64,000 bases of DNA, from assembly GCA_947497065.1 (NCBI GenBank), contig CANMEQ010000003.1:1-64000 (forward strand), written 5' to 3'. Below the pieces are notes generated by a model. The model saw nothing but the letters and a program-made list of their open reading frames with translations, searched no databases and was not told where the DNA came from. Position numbers and translations under genes: made by a program. This DNA comes from an uncultured Paracoccaceae bacterium. GTDB taxonomy: Bacteria > Pseudomonadota > Alphaproteobacteria > Rhodobacterales > Rhodobacteraceae. Positions 9,652-19,092 of this stretch are shown here, piece after piece (positions within the stretch are counted from its first letter, which is position 1; every line of letters begins with the position of its first letter).

Positions 9652-10080
9652 GTGATCCGCTACACTCTAGTTTGCGACAACGACCACCAGTTTGAAAGCT
9701 GGTTCCAGTCCTCTGCCGCATTCGATAGCTTGGCAGCTGCAGGGCATCTTGCCTGCACGCACTGCGGTTCGGCCGATGTTAAACGGGCGTTAATGGCCCC
9801 GTCTGTCCCAGCCAAAAGCAACACAAAAACCGCAACCCCCAGCCTTTCGACGGCGCCGTCTGAGATGGAAACGGCCCTCAGTAAATTGCGCAAAGATGTG
9901 GAAGCCAACAGCGACTATGTTGGTATGGAATTCGCAAAAGAAGCCCGCAAAATGCATGACGGTGAAACACCGGAACGGGCCATCTTTGGCGAAGCGAAAT
10001 TGGATGATGCGAAAAAGCTGATTGAAGACGGTGTGCCGGTCGCGCCCCTTCCCTTCATACCAAAACGAAAGACCAATTGA
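9652..10080 (+). CDS. DUF1178 family protein
   Basis: A 142-residue protein of unknown function. The N-terminus MIRYTLVCDNDHQFESWF with the Cys pair in LACTHCGSADVKRALMAP is the DUF1178 signature and looks like a small zinc-ribbon. The start is GTG at 9652, supported by AGGAG at 9641-9645. The stop TGA shares its last base with the ATG of the next gene, so the pair is probably co-transcribed. Confidence 0.88.
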   Translation: MIRYTLVCDNDHQFESWFQSSAAFDSLAAAGHLACTHCGSADVKRALMAPSVPAKSNTKTATPSLSTAPSEMETALSKLRKDVEANSDYVGMEFAKEARKMHDGETPERAIFGEAKLDDAKKLIEDGVPVAPLPFIPKRKTN

Positions 10081-10718
10081 TGAAAGTCCTGATTACTGGA
10101 GCGAGCCGAGGCATCGGCGCAGAAATGATGACCCAAATGCGCGACCGTGGGGATGATGTCACCGGAACGTCGCGATCGGGCGGGGACATTGACCTTGATG
10201 TCAGCGACCTGCACTCTGTTCAACACATGGCGCGCGCGTTTGGCGAAGCGCCGTTGGATCTTCTTGTGTGCAACGCCGGTATTTTCCCTGATCGTGGCAT
10301 GGATCTGGACACCGAATTTCCAGCCGATATGTGGGCAGAGGTGTTTGCCACCAATGTGACCGGCGCATTTCTAACCATTCAGGCGCTGTTGCCGAACCTG
10401 CGCAAAGCCAAGGGTAAAATTGCCATCATTTCCAGCCAGATGGGCAGTTCAACAAAGGCAAGCGGCGGATCTTATATCTATCGGTCCTCGAAAGCGGCGG
10501 TGGCCAATTTGGCCTTCAACCTCGCTTCTGATTTGCGTGCAGATGGCGTTGCTGTTGGGGCCTACCACCCTGGCTGGGTGCAAACAGACATGGGCGGCGA
10601 CAGCGCTGCCGTCACCCCCCATGACAGCGCGGCCGGCCTTATCAAACGGTTCGATATGCTGACGATTGCCAATACCGGTTTGTTTGAAACCTATTCCGGC
10701 GAAGCGCACCCTGTCTGA
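10080..10718 (+). CDS. SDR family oxidoreductase
   Basis: Short-chain dehydrogenase/reductase of 212 residues with the Rossmann motif TGASRGIG near the N-terminus, the NAG motif in LLVCNAGIFPD and the catalytic Tyr-Lys in YIYRSSKAA. C-terminal YHPGWVQTDMGG matches the csgA-like/sniffer-type small SDRs. I chose ATG at 10080, overlapping the previous stop (TGATG), over a TTG one codon earlier. The substrate is unknown. Confidence 0.9.
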   Translation: MKVLITGASRGIGAEMMTQMRDRGDDVTGTSRSGGDIDLDVSDLHSVQHMARAFGEAPLDLLVCNAGIFPDRGMDLDTEFPADMWAEVFATNVTGAFLTIQALLPNLRKAKGKIAIISSQMGSSTKASGGSYIYRSSKAAVANLAFNLASDLRADGVAVGAYHPGWVQTDMGGDSAAVTPHDSAAGLIKRFDMLTIANTGLFETYSGEAHPV

Positions 10719-10736
10719 ACCACCACAGCAAAAAGC

Positions 10737-11267
10737 TTAGGCCCCTTCAAATTCGCACAGGACATGCACGTCCATGCCCAATGCCTCTAGCTTTTTGCGG
10801 CCACCCAACTCGGGCAGGTCGATGATGAACGAACACCCAACGACCACCCCACCCAGTTTCTCCAGCAGCTTAATCCCCGCCTCGGCGGTGCCGCCTGTGG
10901 CCAGCAAATCGTCGATGACCAAAACCTTGGCGCCCGCTTCAATCGCATCGTCATGCATTTCCATCACGGCCTCGCCGTATTCAAGCTGATAGGCCTGCTC
11001 GATCGTTTTGCCCGGCAACTTGCCTTTTTTGCGGATCGGAACGAACCCCTTACCTAATTGGTGTGCAATTGCACCGCCCAGAATAAAACCGCGCGCCTCC
11101 AGCCCGACGATCACGTCGATATCTGCGCCAGCGTAGGGGTGCAGCATTTGATCCACCGCCATGCGGAACCCACGCGGGTCCGAAAACAGGGTCGTCACAT
11201 CGCGAAACAGGATACCTTCGTGCGGGAAGTCCGGAATGGTACGGATGTAATCTTGAACGTTTTTCAT
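10737..11267 (-). CDS. apt: Adenine phosphoribosyltransferase
   Basis: Converts adenine and PRPP to AMP, so recovers adenine. The PRPP-binding motif [17 protein letters not shown] is intact, and the N-terminal [20 protein letters not shown] is diagnostic. At 176 residues it is full length. It lies downstream of mtnP, which releases adenine from methylthioadenosine, so the two steps are adjacent in function and in the genome, with the DUF2927 gene between. Confidence 0.97.
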   Translation of the reverse strand: MKNVQDYIRTIPDFPHEGILFRDVTTLFSDPRGFRMAVDQMLHPYAGADIDVIVGLEARGFILGGAIAHQLGKGFVPIRKKGKLPGKTIEQAYQLEYGEAVMEMHDDAIEAGAKVLVIDDLLATGGTAEAGIKLLEKLGGVVVGCSFIIDLPELGGRKKLEALGMDVHVLCEFEGA

Positions 11268-11288
11268 GTGTGGTCCTTGCCAGTCTAT

Positions 11289-11945
11289 CTATTGGGCGGG
11301 GTAATGCAGCGCCAAAGCCGCACGGTCCTGCGGGCCTAGTTTTTGAACAGAGTTACTATCTTCGGAAAATACAGATCGGGTTTCGTAATAGGGGTTTCTT
11401 ATGTCGGTCATCAACCCCATGGATTGGGTCAATTCCTCTAACATGATCGGGCCCGCCTGATCGACGGGGATATCCCCTGCAAAGACGATTGCCGCATCGG
11501 TAATTGCATGTTGGTCATCCCAAAAAATTTGCACTTGGGCTGCACCAATCGGAACACCGTTCAAATCAGGATACCGTGTCCCAGAAATCGCATCTCCGGT
11601 GCGAATGGCCTGTAAATACAACAAGATATCAGCATCTTGAGACTTTGACACACGTTGCACATTTAACCCAGGCGCTGCTCCGTTGATTTGAGAGATCGAT
11701 CTATCCAAGCTATCGCTAAATTCTTGCGCCAATGCCGCCGGATAGGCCGGCGGGACCGGTGCGAACGTCACCTTAACCACCGATTTTTGCCAATACACCA
11801 AGGGCGCCGCGCAGGCGCTATTCGGGCGCGCGGCACAGGACACCAGTCGGTAAAAATTTTCGTCACTCAACGGGCCGTCGCTGATGATATATTCCTGTGC
11901 CGCGGCCGGTACCGCGACCAAAAGAGCGGACAGAAACTTGATCAC
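11289..11945 (-). CDS. DUF2927 domain exported protein
   Basis: A 218-residue protein with a signal peptide (FLSALLVAVPAAAQ) and a DUF2927-like body. The segment MLEELTQSMGLMTD sits where zinc metallopeptidase-like relatives carry an HExxH motif, and here the helix lacks both His residues (LEELT), so it is probably not an active peptidase. The function is unknown. Its ATG overlaps the mtnP stop as ATGA, an unusual coupling of a secreted protein with a purine salvage enzyme. Confidence 0.8.
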   Translation of the reverse strand: MIKFLSALLVAVPAAAQEYIISDGPLSDENFYRLVSCAARPNSACAAPLVYWQKSVVKVTFAPVPPAYPAALAQEFSDSLDRSISQINGAAPGLNVQRVSKSQDADILLYLQAIRTGDAISGTRYPDLNGVPIGAAQVQIFWDDQHAITDAAIVFAGDIPVDQAGPIMLEELTQSMGLMTDIRNPYYETRSVFSEDSNSVQKLGPQDRAALALHYPAQ

Positions 11946-12811
11946 AGAACGCGCCCTGCAACTGCGTCCAGCTTTTTGACCAAAGCTGGATCACGGGCGT
12001 CAGGGGCAGTCATGATCGCGTGCTGCAAGGCACGGTCACAGCCGCAAGGACAGGTCGACCTGTCCTCTCCCAATCGGGCAGGCAAGCCCGCGACCATTGT
12101 TTTGGCGGCCGACGAATTTGCCCCCAAGGTGGCGATAATATCCGAAATCTCGACGCTGCCATGCTCGGGGTGCCAGCTGTCATAATCCGTAATCATGGCG
12201 ACGGATGCATAACACAGCTCAGCCTCCCGCGCTAATTTCGCCTCCGGCATGTTTGTCATGCCGATCACGTCGCAGCCCCACACCTCGCGGTAGAGCTTGC
12301 TTTCTGCAAGCGATGAAAACTGGGGGCCCTCCATCGCAAGATATGTGCCGCCACGGTGCACCGTAACACCTGCATCGCGCGCCGCATCCTCACAGGCATC
12401 CCCCAAACGCGCACAAACAGGGTGGGCCACGCTCATATGGGCCACACATCCTGGGCCAAAGAATGATTTTTCCCGCGCGAAGGTGCGGTCAATAAAATCG
12501 CTGACGATGACAAAATCGCCCGGCGCCATGTCCTCACGAAACGAACCGCAAGCGGACACAGCAATCACATCCGTCACACCAAGCCGTTTGAGCGCATCTA
12601 TATTTGCACGGTAAGGCACCGAAGACGGCGTATGCACATGCCCACGGCCATGGCGCGGCACAAACACCATATCGGTCTCGCCCAATCGCCCGACGCGCAG
12701 CGCATCTGATGGTGCCCCCCAAGGCGTTTCAACTGTCTGCCATGAGGCGTCCTCAAGCCCGCCAATATCATACAGACCCGATCCACCGATGATTCCCAAT
12801 TTCGTTTTCAT
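11942..12811 (-). CDS. mtnP: S-methyl-5'-thioadenosine phosphorylase
   Basis: Phosphorolysis of methylthioadenosine, the by-product of polyamine and homoserine-lactone synthesis, to adenine and methylthioribose-1-phosphate. The phosphate-loop start LGIIGGSGLYDI, the substrate segment YRANIDALKRLGVTDVIAVSACGS and the purine-site AMEGPQFSS are all present, and the 289-residue length fits the trimeric MTAP family. First gene of an mtnP-DUF2927-apt set. Homoserine-lactone signalling is common in roseobacters, so this route may also serve quorum sensing (inference). Confidence 0.95.
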   Translation of the reverse strand: MKTKLGIIGGSGLYDIGGLEDASWQTVETPWGAPSDALRVGRLGETDMVFVPRHGRGHVHTPSSVPYRANIDALKRLGVTDVIAVSACGSFREDMAPGDFVIVSDFIDRTFAREKSFFGPGCVAHMSVAHPVCARLGDACEDAARDAGVTVHRGGTYLAMEGPQFSSLAESKLYREVWGCDVIGMTNMPEAKLAREAELCYASVAMITDYDSWHPEHGSVEISDIIATLGANSSAAKTMVAGLPARLGEDRSTCPCGCDRALQHAIMTAPDARDPALVKKLDAVAGRVL

Positions 12812-13035
12812 ACCGCCCCCATGCGCTTAAAAACAACTTTGGCGCGAGATCGTGATTTTGTGAAGACCCCAAGTCCATGTTCGTTTCCCAGAAATTCTGT
12901 GTGGAAACAAACTTTGGGCGACACCTGCACAACAGTTACCCCGAACAAGCCCATGTGAAACGCCAGCGGGGGTGACACAGGCCACCTCCTCCGCTACACG
13001 GCGCGCAACACTCCCAAACCGTTAGGTGCCCTCCC

Positions 13036-14661
13036 GTGCGTCAATCTATGTTCGCTTCCCTCGTTGGCCGTCTTGAAGACGCCGATCTGAAACCATCCAG
13101 TAAAAACCTCACGCCCGACCGTCTGCGCATTGAAGTGCTATCCGGCCTGACCGTGGCGCTCGCACTGGTGCCAGAGGCTGTGGCCTTTGCATTTGTCGCG
13201 GGTGTTGAGCCGCTCGTTGGCTTGTACGCTGCATTTATCGTGGGCCTGATCACTGCATTGATCGGTGGTCGCCCCGGTATGATTTCCGGCGCAACAGGGG
13301 CATTGGCCGTTGTGATGGTGGCCTTGGTCGCGCAACACGGTGTTGAATATTTGTTCGCCACTGTTGTGTTGATGGGCCTGATCCAACTGGTCGTTGGCTT
13401 TATGCATTGGGGTAAATTCATCCGCCTTGTGCCGCATCCCGTTATGCTGGGTTTTGTAAACGGCCTGGCGATTGTTATTTTCTTGGCGCAACTCGGTCAG
13501 TTTCAGGTGCCTGGAACGGCAGAAGGCGGCGGCCACGGTGTTGCTGCGGGCGAATGGCTGTCAGGCTCCAAGTTGTACCTGATGCTTGGGCTGACGGCGC
13601 TGACAATGGCGATCATTTGGGTTTGGCCGCGCATCACAACCATCATCCCTGCCCCGCTGGCCGGTATCGGCATTGTAGCTGCGATCGTGATTGGCCTCGG
13701 CTTGGATGTCCCGTTGGTTGGTGATCTTGCCAGCATCGAGGGTGGTCTGCCCCCCTTCCACATGCCAGCCGTCCCTTTCACGATGGAGACGCTCTATATC
13801 ATCGCACCATACGCCTTCATTCTAGCCGCGATTGGTCTGATCGAAAGCCTCCTCACCCTGAACCTCGTCGGTGAAATCGTCGGAAAACGCGGCGGTGCGA
13901 GCCAAGAGTGCATCGCCCAAGGTGTTGCCAATACAGTCACCGGCTTCTTCGGTGGTATGGGCGGGTGCGCCATGATCGGTCAGTCCATGATCAACGTCAA
14001 ATCAGGCGGCCGGACACGTATTGCAGGAACCGTAGCAGCTCTGTTCCTCCTCGCCTTCATCTTGTTTGCCTCTGGCTTGATTGAAAAAATCCCGTTGGCG
14101 GCGCTGGTCGGGGTGATGTTCATGGTCGTGATCGGTACCTTCGCGTGGAACTCCTTTAAAATCATGACAAAAGTTCCCCTGACCGACGCCTTCGTCATTG
14201 TGTTGGTGACCGTCGTAACCGTCATGACGGACCTCGCGACAGCGGTTGTCGTGGGTGTGATTGTATCGGCACTGGCCTACGCATGGTCAAACGCCACACG
14301 CATCTTTGCGACCACTTACACCACACCAGAAGGTGCCAAAGTTTACAAAGTGAACGGCCCCCTCTTTTTCGGGTCCGCTGATGGTTTTGTTGAGCTGTTT
14401 CAGGTCACGGAAGACCCAAAGTCCGTCATCATCGATTTCGAAGGGTCCCGCGTGGCGGATCAGTCCGCACTACAAGCGATTGAGAATGTTGCCGCCAAAT
14501 ACGAAGACCTCGGCAAATCGATACAGTTGCGTCATCTGAGCCGCGACAGCCACCAGCTGCTGCGCAATGCAGGGCACTTGGTTGTCGAAAGCGACGATGA
14601 TCCTGATTACGAGATTGCCGTCGATTACTCTGTTCGCACAGGCATCATCGGCGGGCACTAA
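13036..14661 (+). CDS. SulP family anion transporter with STAS domain
   Basis: Inner-membrane transporter of 541 residues with about 10-12 hydrophobic segments. The SulP hallmark region VALALVPEAVAFAFVAGVEPLVGLYAAF is near the N-terminus, and the central NTVTGFFGGMGGCAMIGQSMINVKSGGRTR segment carries the family's conserved Gly/Met-rich motif. The C-terminal STAS domain includes VIIDFEGSRVADQSAL. Substrate could be sulfate, bicarbonate or another anion. The start is uncertain: GTG at 13036 follows TTAGGTG at a fair distance, while ATG at 13048 has no clear ribosome site. Confidence 0.92.
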   Translation: MRQSMFASLVGRLEDADLKPSSKNLTPDRLRIEVLSGLTVALALVPEAVAFAFVAGVEPLVGLYAAFIVGLITALIGGRPGMISGATGALAVVMVALVAQHGVEYLFATVVLMGLIQLVVGFMHWGKFIRLVPHPVMLGFVNGLAIVIFLAQLGQFQVPGTAEGGGHGVAAGEWLSGSKLYLMLGLTALTMAIIWVWPRITTIIPAPLAGIGIVAAIVIGLGLDVPLVGDLASIEGGLPPFHMPAVPFTMETLYIIAPYAFILAAIGLIESLLTLNLVGEIVGKRGGASQECIAQGVANTVTGFFGGMGGCAMIGQSMINVKSGGRTRIAGTVAALFLLAFILFASGLIEKIPLAALVGVMFMVVIGTFAWNSFKIMTKVPLTDAFVIVLVTVVTVMTDLATAVVVGVIVSALAYAWSNATRIFATTYTTPEGAKVYKVNGPLFFGSADGFVELFQVTEDPKSVIIDFEGSRVADQSALQAIENVAAKYEDLGKSIQLRHLSRDSHQLLRNAGHLVVESDDDPDYEIAVDYSVRTGIIGGH

Positions 14662-14668
14662 ACTTGGG

Positions 14669-14718
14669 ACGGCGGGCGGGGCGCCTTTGAGCCGATGGCT
14701 CAAACAGCGCCGCCCGTC
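14669..14718. terminator. Bidirectional hairpin terminator between convergent genes
   Basis: A long GC-rich hairpin lies between the SulP stop and the end of the convergent flavin reductase-like gene. The perfect inner stem is TTTGAGCC (14686-14693) with GGCTCAAA (14697-14704) and a 3-base loop, and the outer arms (GACGGCGGGC with GCCGCCCGTC) extend it with mismatches. It fits a shared terminator for both strands, although a U-tract is short. Confidence 0.65.
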
Positions 14719-14722
14719 ACTT

Positions 14723-15325
14723 TCACTCTGGCCGAGCTAGGCTGAACACATCGCGCACAACGGAATAGTCTTTATATCCCAATCGTGCCAAGGGCTGGAA
14801 CTTCGTCACGTCGAACAGCCCATCCACCAGGCAATCATCCCGCAGATGCACACCTGTGACCTCACCAAACACCACAAAATTGCTCTCACCTTCGATCTTG
14901 ACGATCTGAGTCATGCGGCATTCTAGGGCAGCAGGCGCGGCCGCGACAAACCCACACTCAATGGTCTGACACTGCGCCTTCTCAATGCCTGCGTCGGCGA
15001 ACTCGTCAACGTCGCGCGCCCATGGCCCACTTGTCCGGTTCATCACATCGCGCATCGCGTATTCTACAATATTGACCGTAAACACGCCCGTTTCACGAAT
15101 ATTGGCAACACTGTCCTTGGTATCTCCACGGTCTTCTTTTGAAGACGTCGACGAAAACATCACCTGCGGCGGCACATACGCAACCGCGTTGAAGAAGGAA
15201 TAGGGAGCCAAATTGTCAGCCCCATCCGCACCGCGTGTCGAAATCCAGCCAATCGGGCGTGGGGTCACAACTGCATTAAACGGATTGTGTGGCAAACCAT
15301 GCCCGTCTTTGGGTTCGTAAAACAT
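14723..15325 (-). CDS. Flavin reductase-like domain protein (FMN-binding split barrel)
   Basis: A 200-residue protein of the DIM6/NTAB-type flavin reductase family. The motifs TPRPIGWISTRGADGADNLA and APYSFFNAVAYVPPQVMFS, followed by DTKDSVANIRETGVFTVNIV, define the FMN-binding barrel. Such proteins supply reduced flavin or act as FMN-dependent oxidoreductases; the substrate is not known. It is divergent from the GNAT gene at 15397. Confidence 0.88.
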   Translation of the reverse strand: MFYEPKDGHGLPHNPFNAVVTPRPIGWISTRGADGADNLAPYSFFNAVAYVPPQVMFSSTSSKEDRGDTKDSVANIRETGVFTVNIVEYAMRDVMNRTSGPWARDVDEFADAGIEKAQCQTIECGFVAAAPAALECRMTQIVKIEGESNFVVFGEVTGVHLRDDCLVDGLFDVTKFQPLARLGYKDYSVVRDVFSLARPE

Positions 15326-15396
15326 CGCGTCCTCCTAAATGTCGTCCACTGCATAACCTGTTTGCATTGAATGCAAAACATGCGGCAAACAAGGCT

Positions 15397-15870
15397 ATGG
15401 AATTGTTGCCCGAAACCTCAGACGACCTGTGGGAGATCGAAGCCCTCTACGACCTGTGTTTTGCACCGGGCCGAAAAGCATTGTCCTCGTATCGGTTGCG
15501 CGATGACGTCCCACCCGTGTCCGATTTCTGTCGCGTCGTCCGGACGGATGATGGCACAATCGGTGGTGCAATCCGGTGCTGGCCCATACGAGTTGAACGT
15601 CACGATGCCTTGCTGCTCGGCCCCGTCGCCGTGCACCCGACACGTCAGGGGGAAGGTTTGGGGGGCCTTATGATCCGCGACATTCTCGAACGCGCGGCCC
15701 CTGCGGGATGGCCTCGTGTCCTTTTGGTCGGCGACGCTCCTTACTACGAAAGGTTCGGGTTCAAGCCCCTCAACGGTGTCGTTATGCCCCCGCCCACGAA
15801 CCCGAAACGAGTTTTGGGGTTCGGGACATGGGCAGGTGTGCGTGGGCGCGTGCGCAAACGTTTAGATTGA
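15397..15870 (+). CDS. GNAT family N-acetyltransferase
   Basis: Acetyltransferase of 157 residues. The acetyl-CoA pyrophosphate-binding motif is visible as HPTRQGEGLGGLMI, followed by VLLVGDAPYYERFGFKP, which is typical of the YhbS-like subgroup. I start it at ATG 15397 (MELLPETSDD) because the preceding in-frame stretch overlaps the divergent flavin reductase-like gene and does not resemble the family. The acceptor is unknown. Confidence 0.85.
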   Translation: MELLPETSDDLWEIEALYDLCFAPGRKALSSYRLRDDVPPVSDFCRVVRTDDGTIGGAIRCWPIRVERHDALLLGPVAVHPTRQGEGLGGLMIRDILERAAPAGWPRVLLVGDAPYYERFGFKPLNGVVMPPPTNPKRVLGFGTWAGVRGRVRKRLD

Positions 15871-15901
15871 AAACCTCACTCTGCGCCCCCACGTATGGGG
15901 T

Positions 15902-16732
15902 ATGACATCAGAACCAACAAACCCCACCCCACCAAATTCCATAGCCGCAACGCGGCCATTAACACCGCAGGCAAAGGCCAAAATTAGGGAATTTGCCAAG
16001 CGCCAAAATGATGCCACAGGTATATTGATGCAAATCGTATCCTTTGTGGGTGGTCAGGTTGAAGATGGCATGAAGGTTCTCCCTGCCCGTCACCGCGCGC
16101 GTTTGGATGCGGCGGCAACGCGAGGATTGCGCGCCAGCTATGATGCTGCGGGCCGCACACAGGGCGGTATGGGCAAGTATGTTTCGTCAGACCGCGCGCA
16201 CAAAGCCTTGGCATCTGTGTCAGGTGCCCTTGGTGGCCTGGGCGGCTTGCCCACGGCACTTGTTGAGCTGCCTCTGGCGACCACGGTGATCTTTCGATCG
16301 GTCCAACAGATTGCGGCCCAATACGGCGAAGACCCAACCTCACCAGAAACGCGCGCCCAGTGTTTGCAGGTTTTTGGCAAAGGTGGCCCGGGCGAAGATG
16401 ATGACGGCATTGACACCAGCTTCATCGGCGCGCGCATTGGCCTGTCGGGAGCGGCGATCAACAAACTCATCAGCAAAGTCGCCCCCAAATTCGCGACCGT
16501 CTTGGGGCAAAAGCTGGCAAGTCAAACCATTCCCCTCCTCGGGGCTGCTGCGGGGGCGGGCACGAACTACACTTTTGTGAGCTACTACACCGACATTGCC
16601 CATGTGCATTTTGGATTGCGCCAATTGGCCCGCGACTACGGAATTGACGCCGTGTCCGACGCCTACGCGGAAAGCCTCGCAGACCTCAAAAGCCCTCTTT
16701 TGAAAGCAACGTCAGCGTCTTCAAACAACTAG
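15902..16732 (+). CDS. EcsC family protein
   Basis: A 276-residue protein with the EcsC-type hydrophobic core: Gly/Ala-rich helices around LGGLGGLPTALVELPLATTVIFRSVQQIAAQYG, then ISKVAPKFATVLGQKLASQTIPLLGAAAGAGTNYTF. EcsC was first named from an ABC-transporter operon in Bacillus, but the biochemical role is not settled, and related proteins are thought to associate with membranes. Its TAG stop lies in a CTAG palindrome that also provides the ptsP stop on the other strand, so the two genes converge with a 4-base overlap. Confidence 0.85.
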   Translation: MTSEPTNPTPPNSIAATRPLTPQAKAKIREFAKRQNDATGILMQIVSFVGGQVEDGMKVLPARHRARLDAAATRGLRASYDAAGRTQGGMGKYVSSDRAHKALASVSGALGGLGGLPTALVELPLATTVIFRSVQQIAAQYGEDPTSPETRAQCLQVFGKGGPGEDDDGIDTSFIGARIGLSGAAINKLISKVAPKFATVLGQKLASQTIPLLGAAAGAGTNYTFVSYYTDIAHVHFGLRQLARDYGIDAVSDAYAESLADLKSPLLKATSASSNN

Positions 16733-18969
16733 ACTTGGCTTTTCAACCAATTTGTCACCGCAGGACGCACCGATTGGTCGCCACGGACACGGGCCGCATC
16801 AATGACAGACTTGAGCTCGGTCAGGTCCAACCTGCGGAGCAAGTGTTTCACAGGCCCGATAGACGCAGGCCGCATGGACAGGCTGCGCATGCCCAACGCC
16901 GCGAACACAACAGCCTCGATGGGGCGGCCAGCGTCTTCGCCACAAAAGCTGACAGGCGTTCCATGTGTGCGACAGCGGATCAGCAGTTGTTCAAGAAATG
17001 TAAGAAAACTCACATTCAAGGTGTCATACCGCCTGCGCACCCGTTCATTTTCGCGGTCCGCCGCAAAGAAGAACTGCTTCAGGTCATTCCCCCCGATTGA
17101 GATGAAATCGACCTCTTGGAAAAACACGTCCGGCGCATAGGCCAAACTCGGGGTTTCCAGCATCGCCCCGATTTCCATTTTGCTGGGCAAAGGGTGGCCT
17201 AGGATGCGTTCACGCTCCATCGCCTTATCAAACTCCGCGCGAGCAGACCTAAACTCTTCCAGCTGCGCGACAAAGGGAAACATCACCGTCAAAGGGCGTC
17301 CACTGGCCGCGCGGATCAGCGCCTGCAATTGCATGCGCAAAACACCGGGCTTTTCCAACCCAACACGAATTGCGCGCCACCCCATGGCCGGGTTGGGCTC
17401 GTCGTTCGGTTTCATGTAGGTCAGAACCTTGTCTGACCCAATATCCAACGTGCGAAACGCCACGCGTTTGCCCTGCGATGCATCCATCACCCGCGCGTAA
17501 AGTGCCGAAAGCTCGGCCCGCTTGGGCATTTGGCTGCGCACCAAGAATTGCAATTCTGTCCGGAAAAGACCGACACCTTCGGCACCCGAACTTTCCAGAG
17601 ACGGCAAGTCGGCCATGAGACCAGCATTCATATGCAGCGAAATCACCTCACCACATTGCGCAACGGCAGGCACATCACGCAGGCTGGCATACCGTGCTTG
17701 CGCCGCCGCCTGCATTGCAATCTTATCGTTGAACGCAGATTGCACCTGCTCGTCTGGGCGCAGGTGCACGATGCCTTGTTCACCATCCACCAAAATTGGA
17801 TCGCCGTTCAACGCTTCGGTGGTCACACCGTTCGCGTGAATGACCAGTGGAATGGCCCAGGCCCGTGCCACGATGGCCGCGTGACTGCCGACCGATCCTT
17901 CTTCCAGCACGATCCCTTTCAGGGTTTTGCCGTATTCCAACAATTCGCCCGGTCCGATGTTACGCGCCACCAAAACCGGATTTTGCGGCATCTCGGCACC
18001 AGTGTCAGACCCCTGCCCCGTCAAAATACGCAGAAGCCGGTTGGATAGATCGTCCAAATCATGAAGGCGGTCGCGCAGATAATTGTCCGCTTGCCCCATC
18101 CGGTTGCGAGCCAATGATTGCTCTTTTTCAACTGCCGCCTCTGCCGACAGACCCTGGGCAATATCCGCCTCCATGCGCTTCATCCAGCCGCGTGAATTGG
18201 CGAACATTCTATAGGCTTCAAGCACCTGTTTCTGGTCCGCATCGACGGTGGTCGTCTGGGTCAGCATATCATCGACCGAGATCCGCAATTCATCGACCGC
18301 AGCGCGCAACCGATCAAGCTCGACCTCTGGGTCGTCCGCAATCACGTTGGTGACAACCACACGCGGCTCATGCAGATACACATTGCCGCCCGCAGCGCCT
18401 TCTTGGCCCACGGTCCCACGGAACATAACCGATTCTTGGTGCCGCGCCTTAAAGGCATCCCCCTCGCCAAAGAACGCGCCCAATTCTGTCATCTCGGCCA
18501 AAACCATGGCGACAACTTCCAAGGCATAAACTTCATCGGCTGTGTATTCACGCGCGTCACGGCTTTGTACGACCAAAACGCCCATCGCAGAGCCAACACG
18601 CTGGATCGGTATACCGCAGAAACTTGAATACCGTTCTTCGCCCGTTTCCGGCATATACCGGAACCCGCGAGCGGCAGGCGCATCTGCCGTATTCACAACC
18701 CGTTTGGTTTTCGCGACGCGCCCGACCAAGCCCTCGCCAAGCCGCATACGTGTTTGGTGAACAGCCTCTTGTTGCAAACCTTCGGTGGCGCATAATTCAA
18801 GCGTTTCGGCATCGCGAAACAGGTAAATCGAACACACTTCGGCCTGCATCGACGACGCGATCAGGCCAACGATTTTATCAAGACGCTCTTGCCCTGCCTC
18901 GCCGCTTGCCATGACGTCACGAAGACGACCAAGCAATTTGCGGCTTTCTGTCTCAAAACCTATGGCCAT
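16729..18969 (-). CDS. ptsP: Phosphoenolpyruvate-protein phosphotransferase, nitrogen PTS enzyme I (GAF-fused)
   Basis: EI-Ntr takes phosphate from PEP and passes it to NPr and EIIA-Ntr, a regulatory relay tied to nitrogen and potassium status. The N-terminal 150 residues are a GAF sensor domain, the middle holds the phosphohistidine site GSVGSHAAIVARAW, and the C-terminal PEP-binding barrel includes GVGLFRTELQFL, ALDIGSDK-like TLDIGSDKVL and VSFCGEDAGRP. Start at ATG 18969, preceded by GAGGAAGCAGGG; the upstream in-frame extension to 19053 is not family-like. 746 residues, normal size. Confidence 0.95.
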   Translation of the reverse strand: MAIGFETESRKLLGRLRDVMASGEAGQERLDKIVGLIASSMQAEVCSIYLFRDAETLELCATEGLQQEAVHQTRMRLGEGLVGRVAKTKRVVNTADAPAARGFRYMPETGEERYSSFCGIPIQRVGSAMGVLVVQSRDAREYTADEVYALEVVAMVLAEMTELGAFFGEGDAFKARHQESVMFRGTVGQEGAAGGNVYLHEPRVVVTNVIADDPEVELDRLRAAVDELRISVDDMLTQTTTVDADQKQVLEAYRMFANSRGWMKRMEADIAQGLSAEAAVEKEQSLARNRMGQADNYLRDRLHDLDDLSNRLLRILTGQGSDTGAEMPQNPVLVARNIGPGELLEYGKTLKGIVLEEGSVGSHAAIVARAWAIPLVIHANGVTTEALNGDPILVDGEQGIVHLRPDEQVQSAFNDKIAMQAAAQARYASLRDVPAVAQCGEVISLHMNAGLMADLPSLESSGAEGVGLFRTELQFLVRSQMPKRAELSALYARVMDASQGKRVAFRTLDIGSDKVLTYMKPNDEPNPAMGWRAIRVGLEKPGVLRMQLQALIRAASGRPLTVMFPFVAQLEEFRSARAEFDKAMERERILGHPLPSKMEIGAMLETPSLAYAPDVFFQEVDFISIGGNDLKQFFFAADRENERVRRRYDTLNVSFLTFLEQLLIRCRTHGTPVSFCGEDAGRPIEAVVFAALGMRSLSMRPASIGPVKHLLRRLDLTELKSVIDAARVRGDQSVRPAVTNWLKSQV

Positions 18970-19092
18970 AATGTACCCTGCTTCCTCAAATCGAAGACTA
19001 GCGATAGGTGACCACAGTCGCAATGCTGCAATCGGCCAACGGGCGGCACCCAAAAGGATTTTGATCGTTTCGAGAGATAGTTAGCCTAAATG

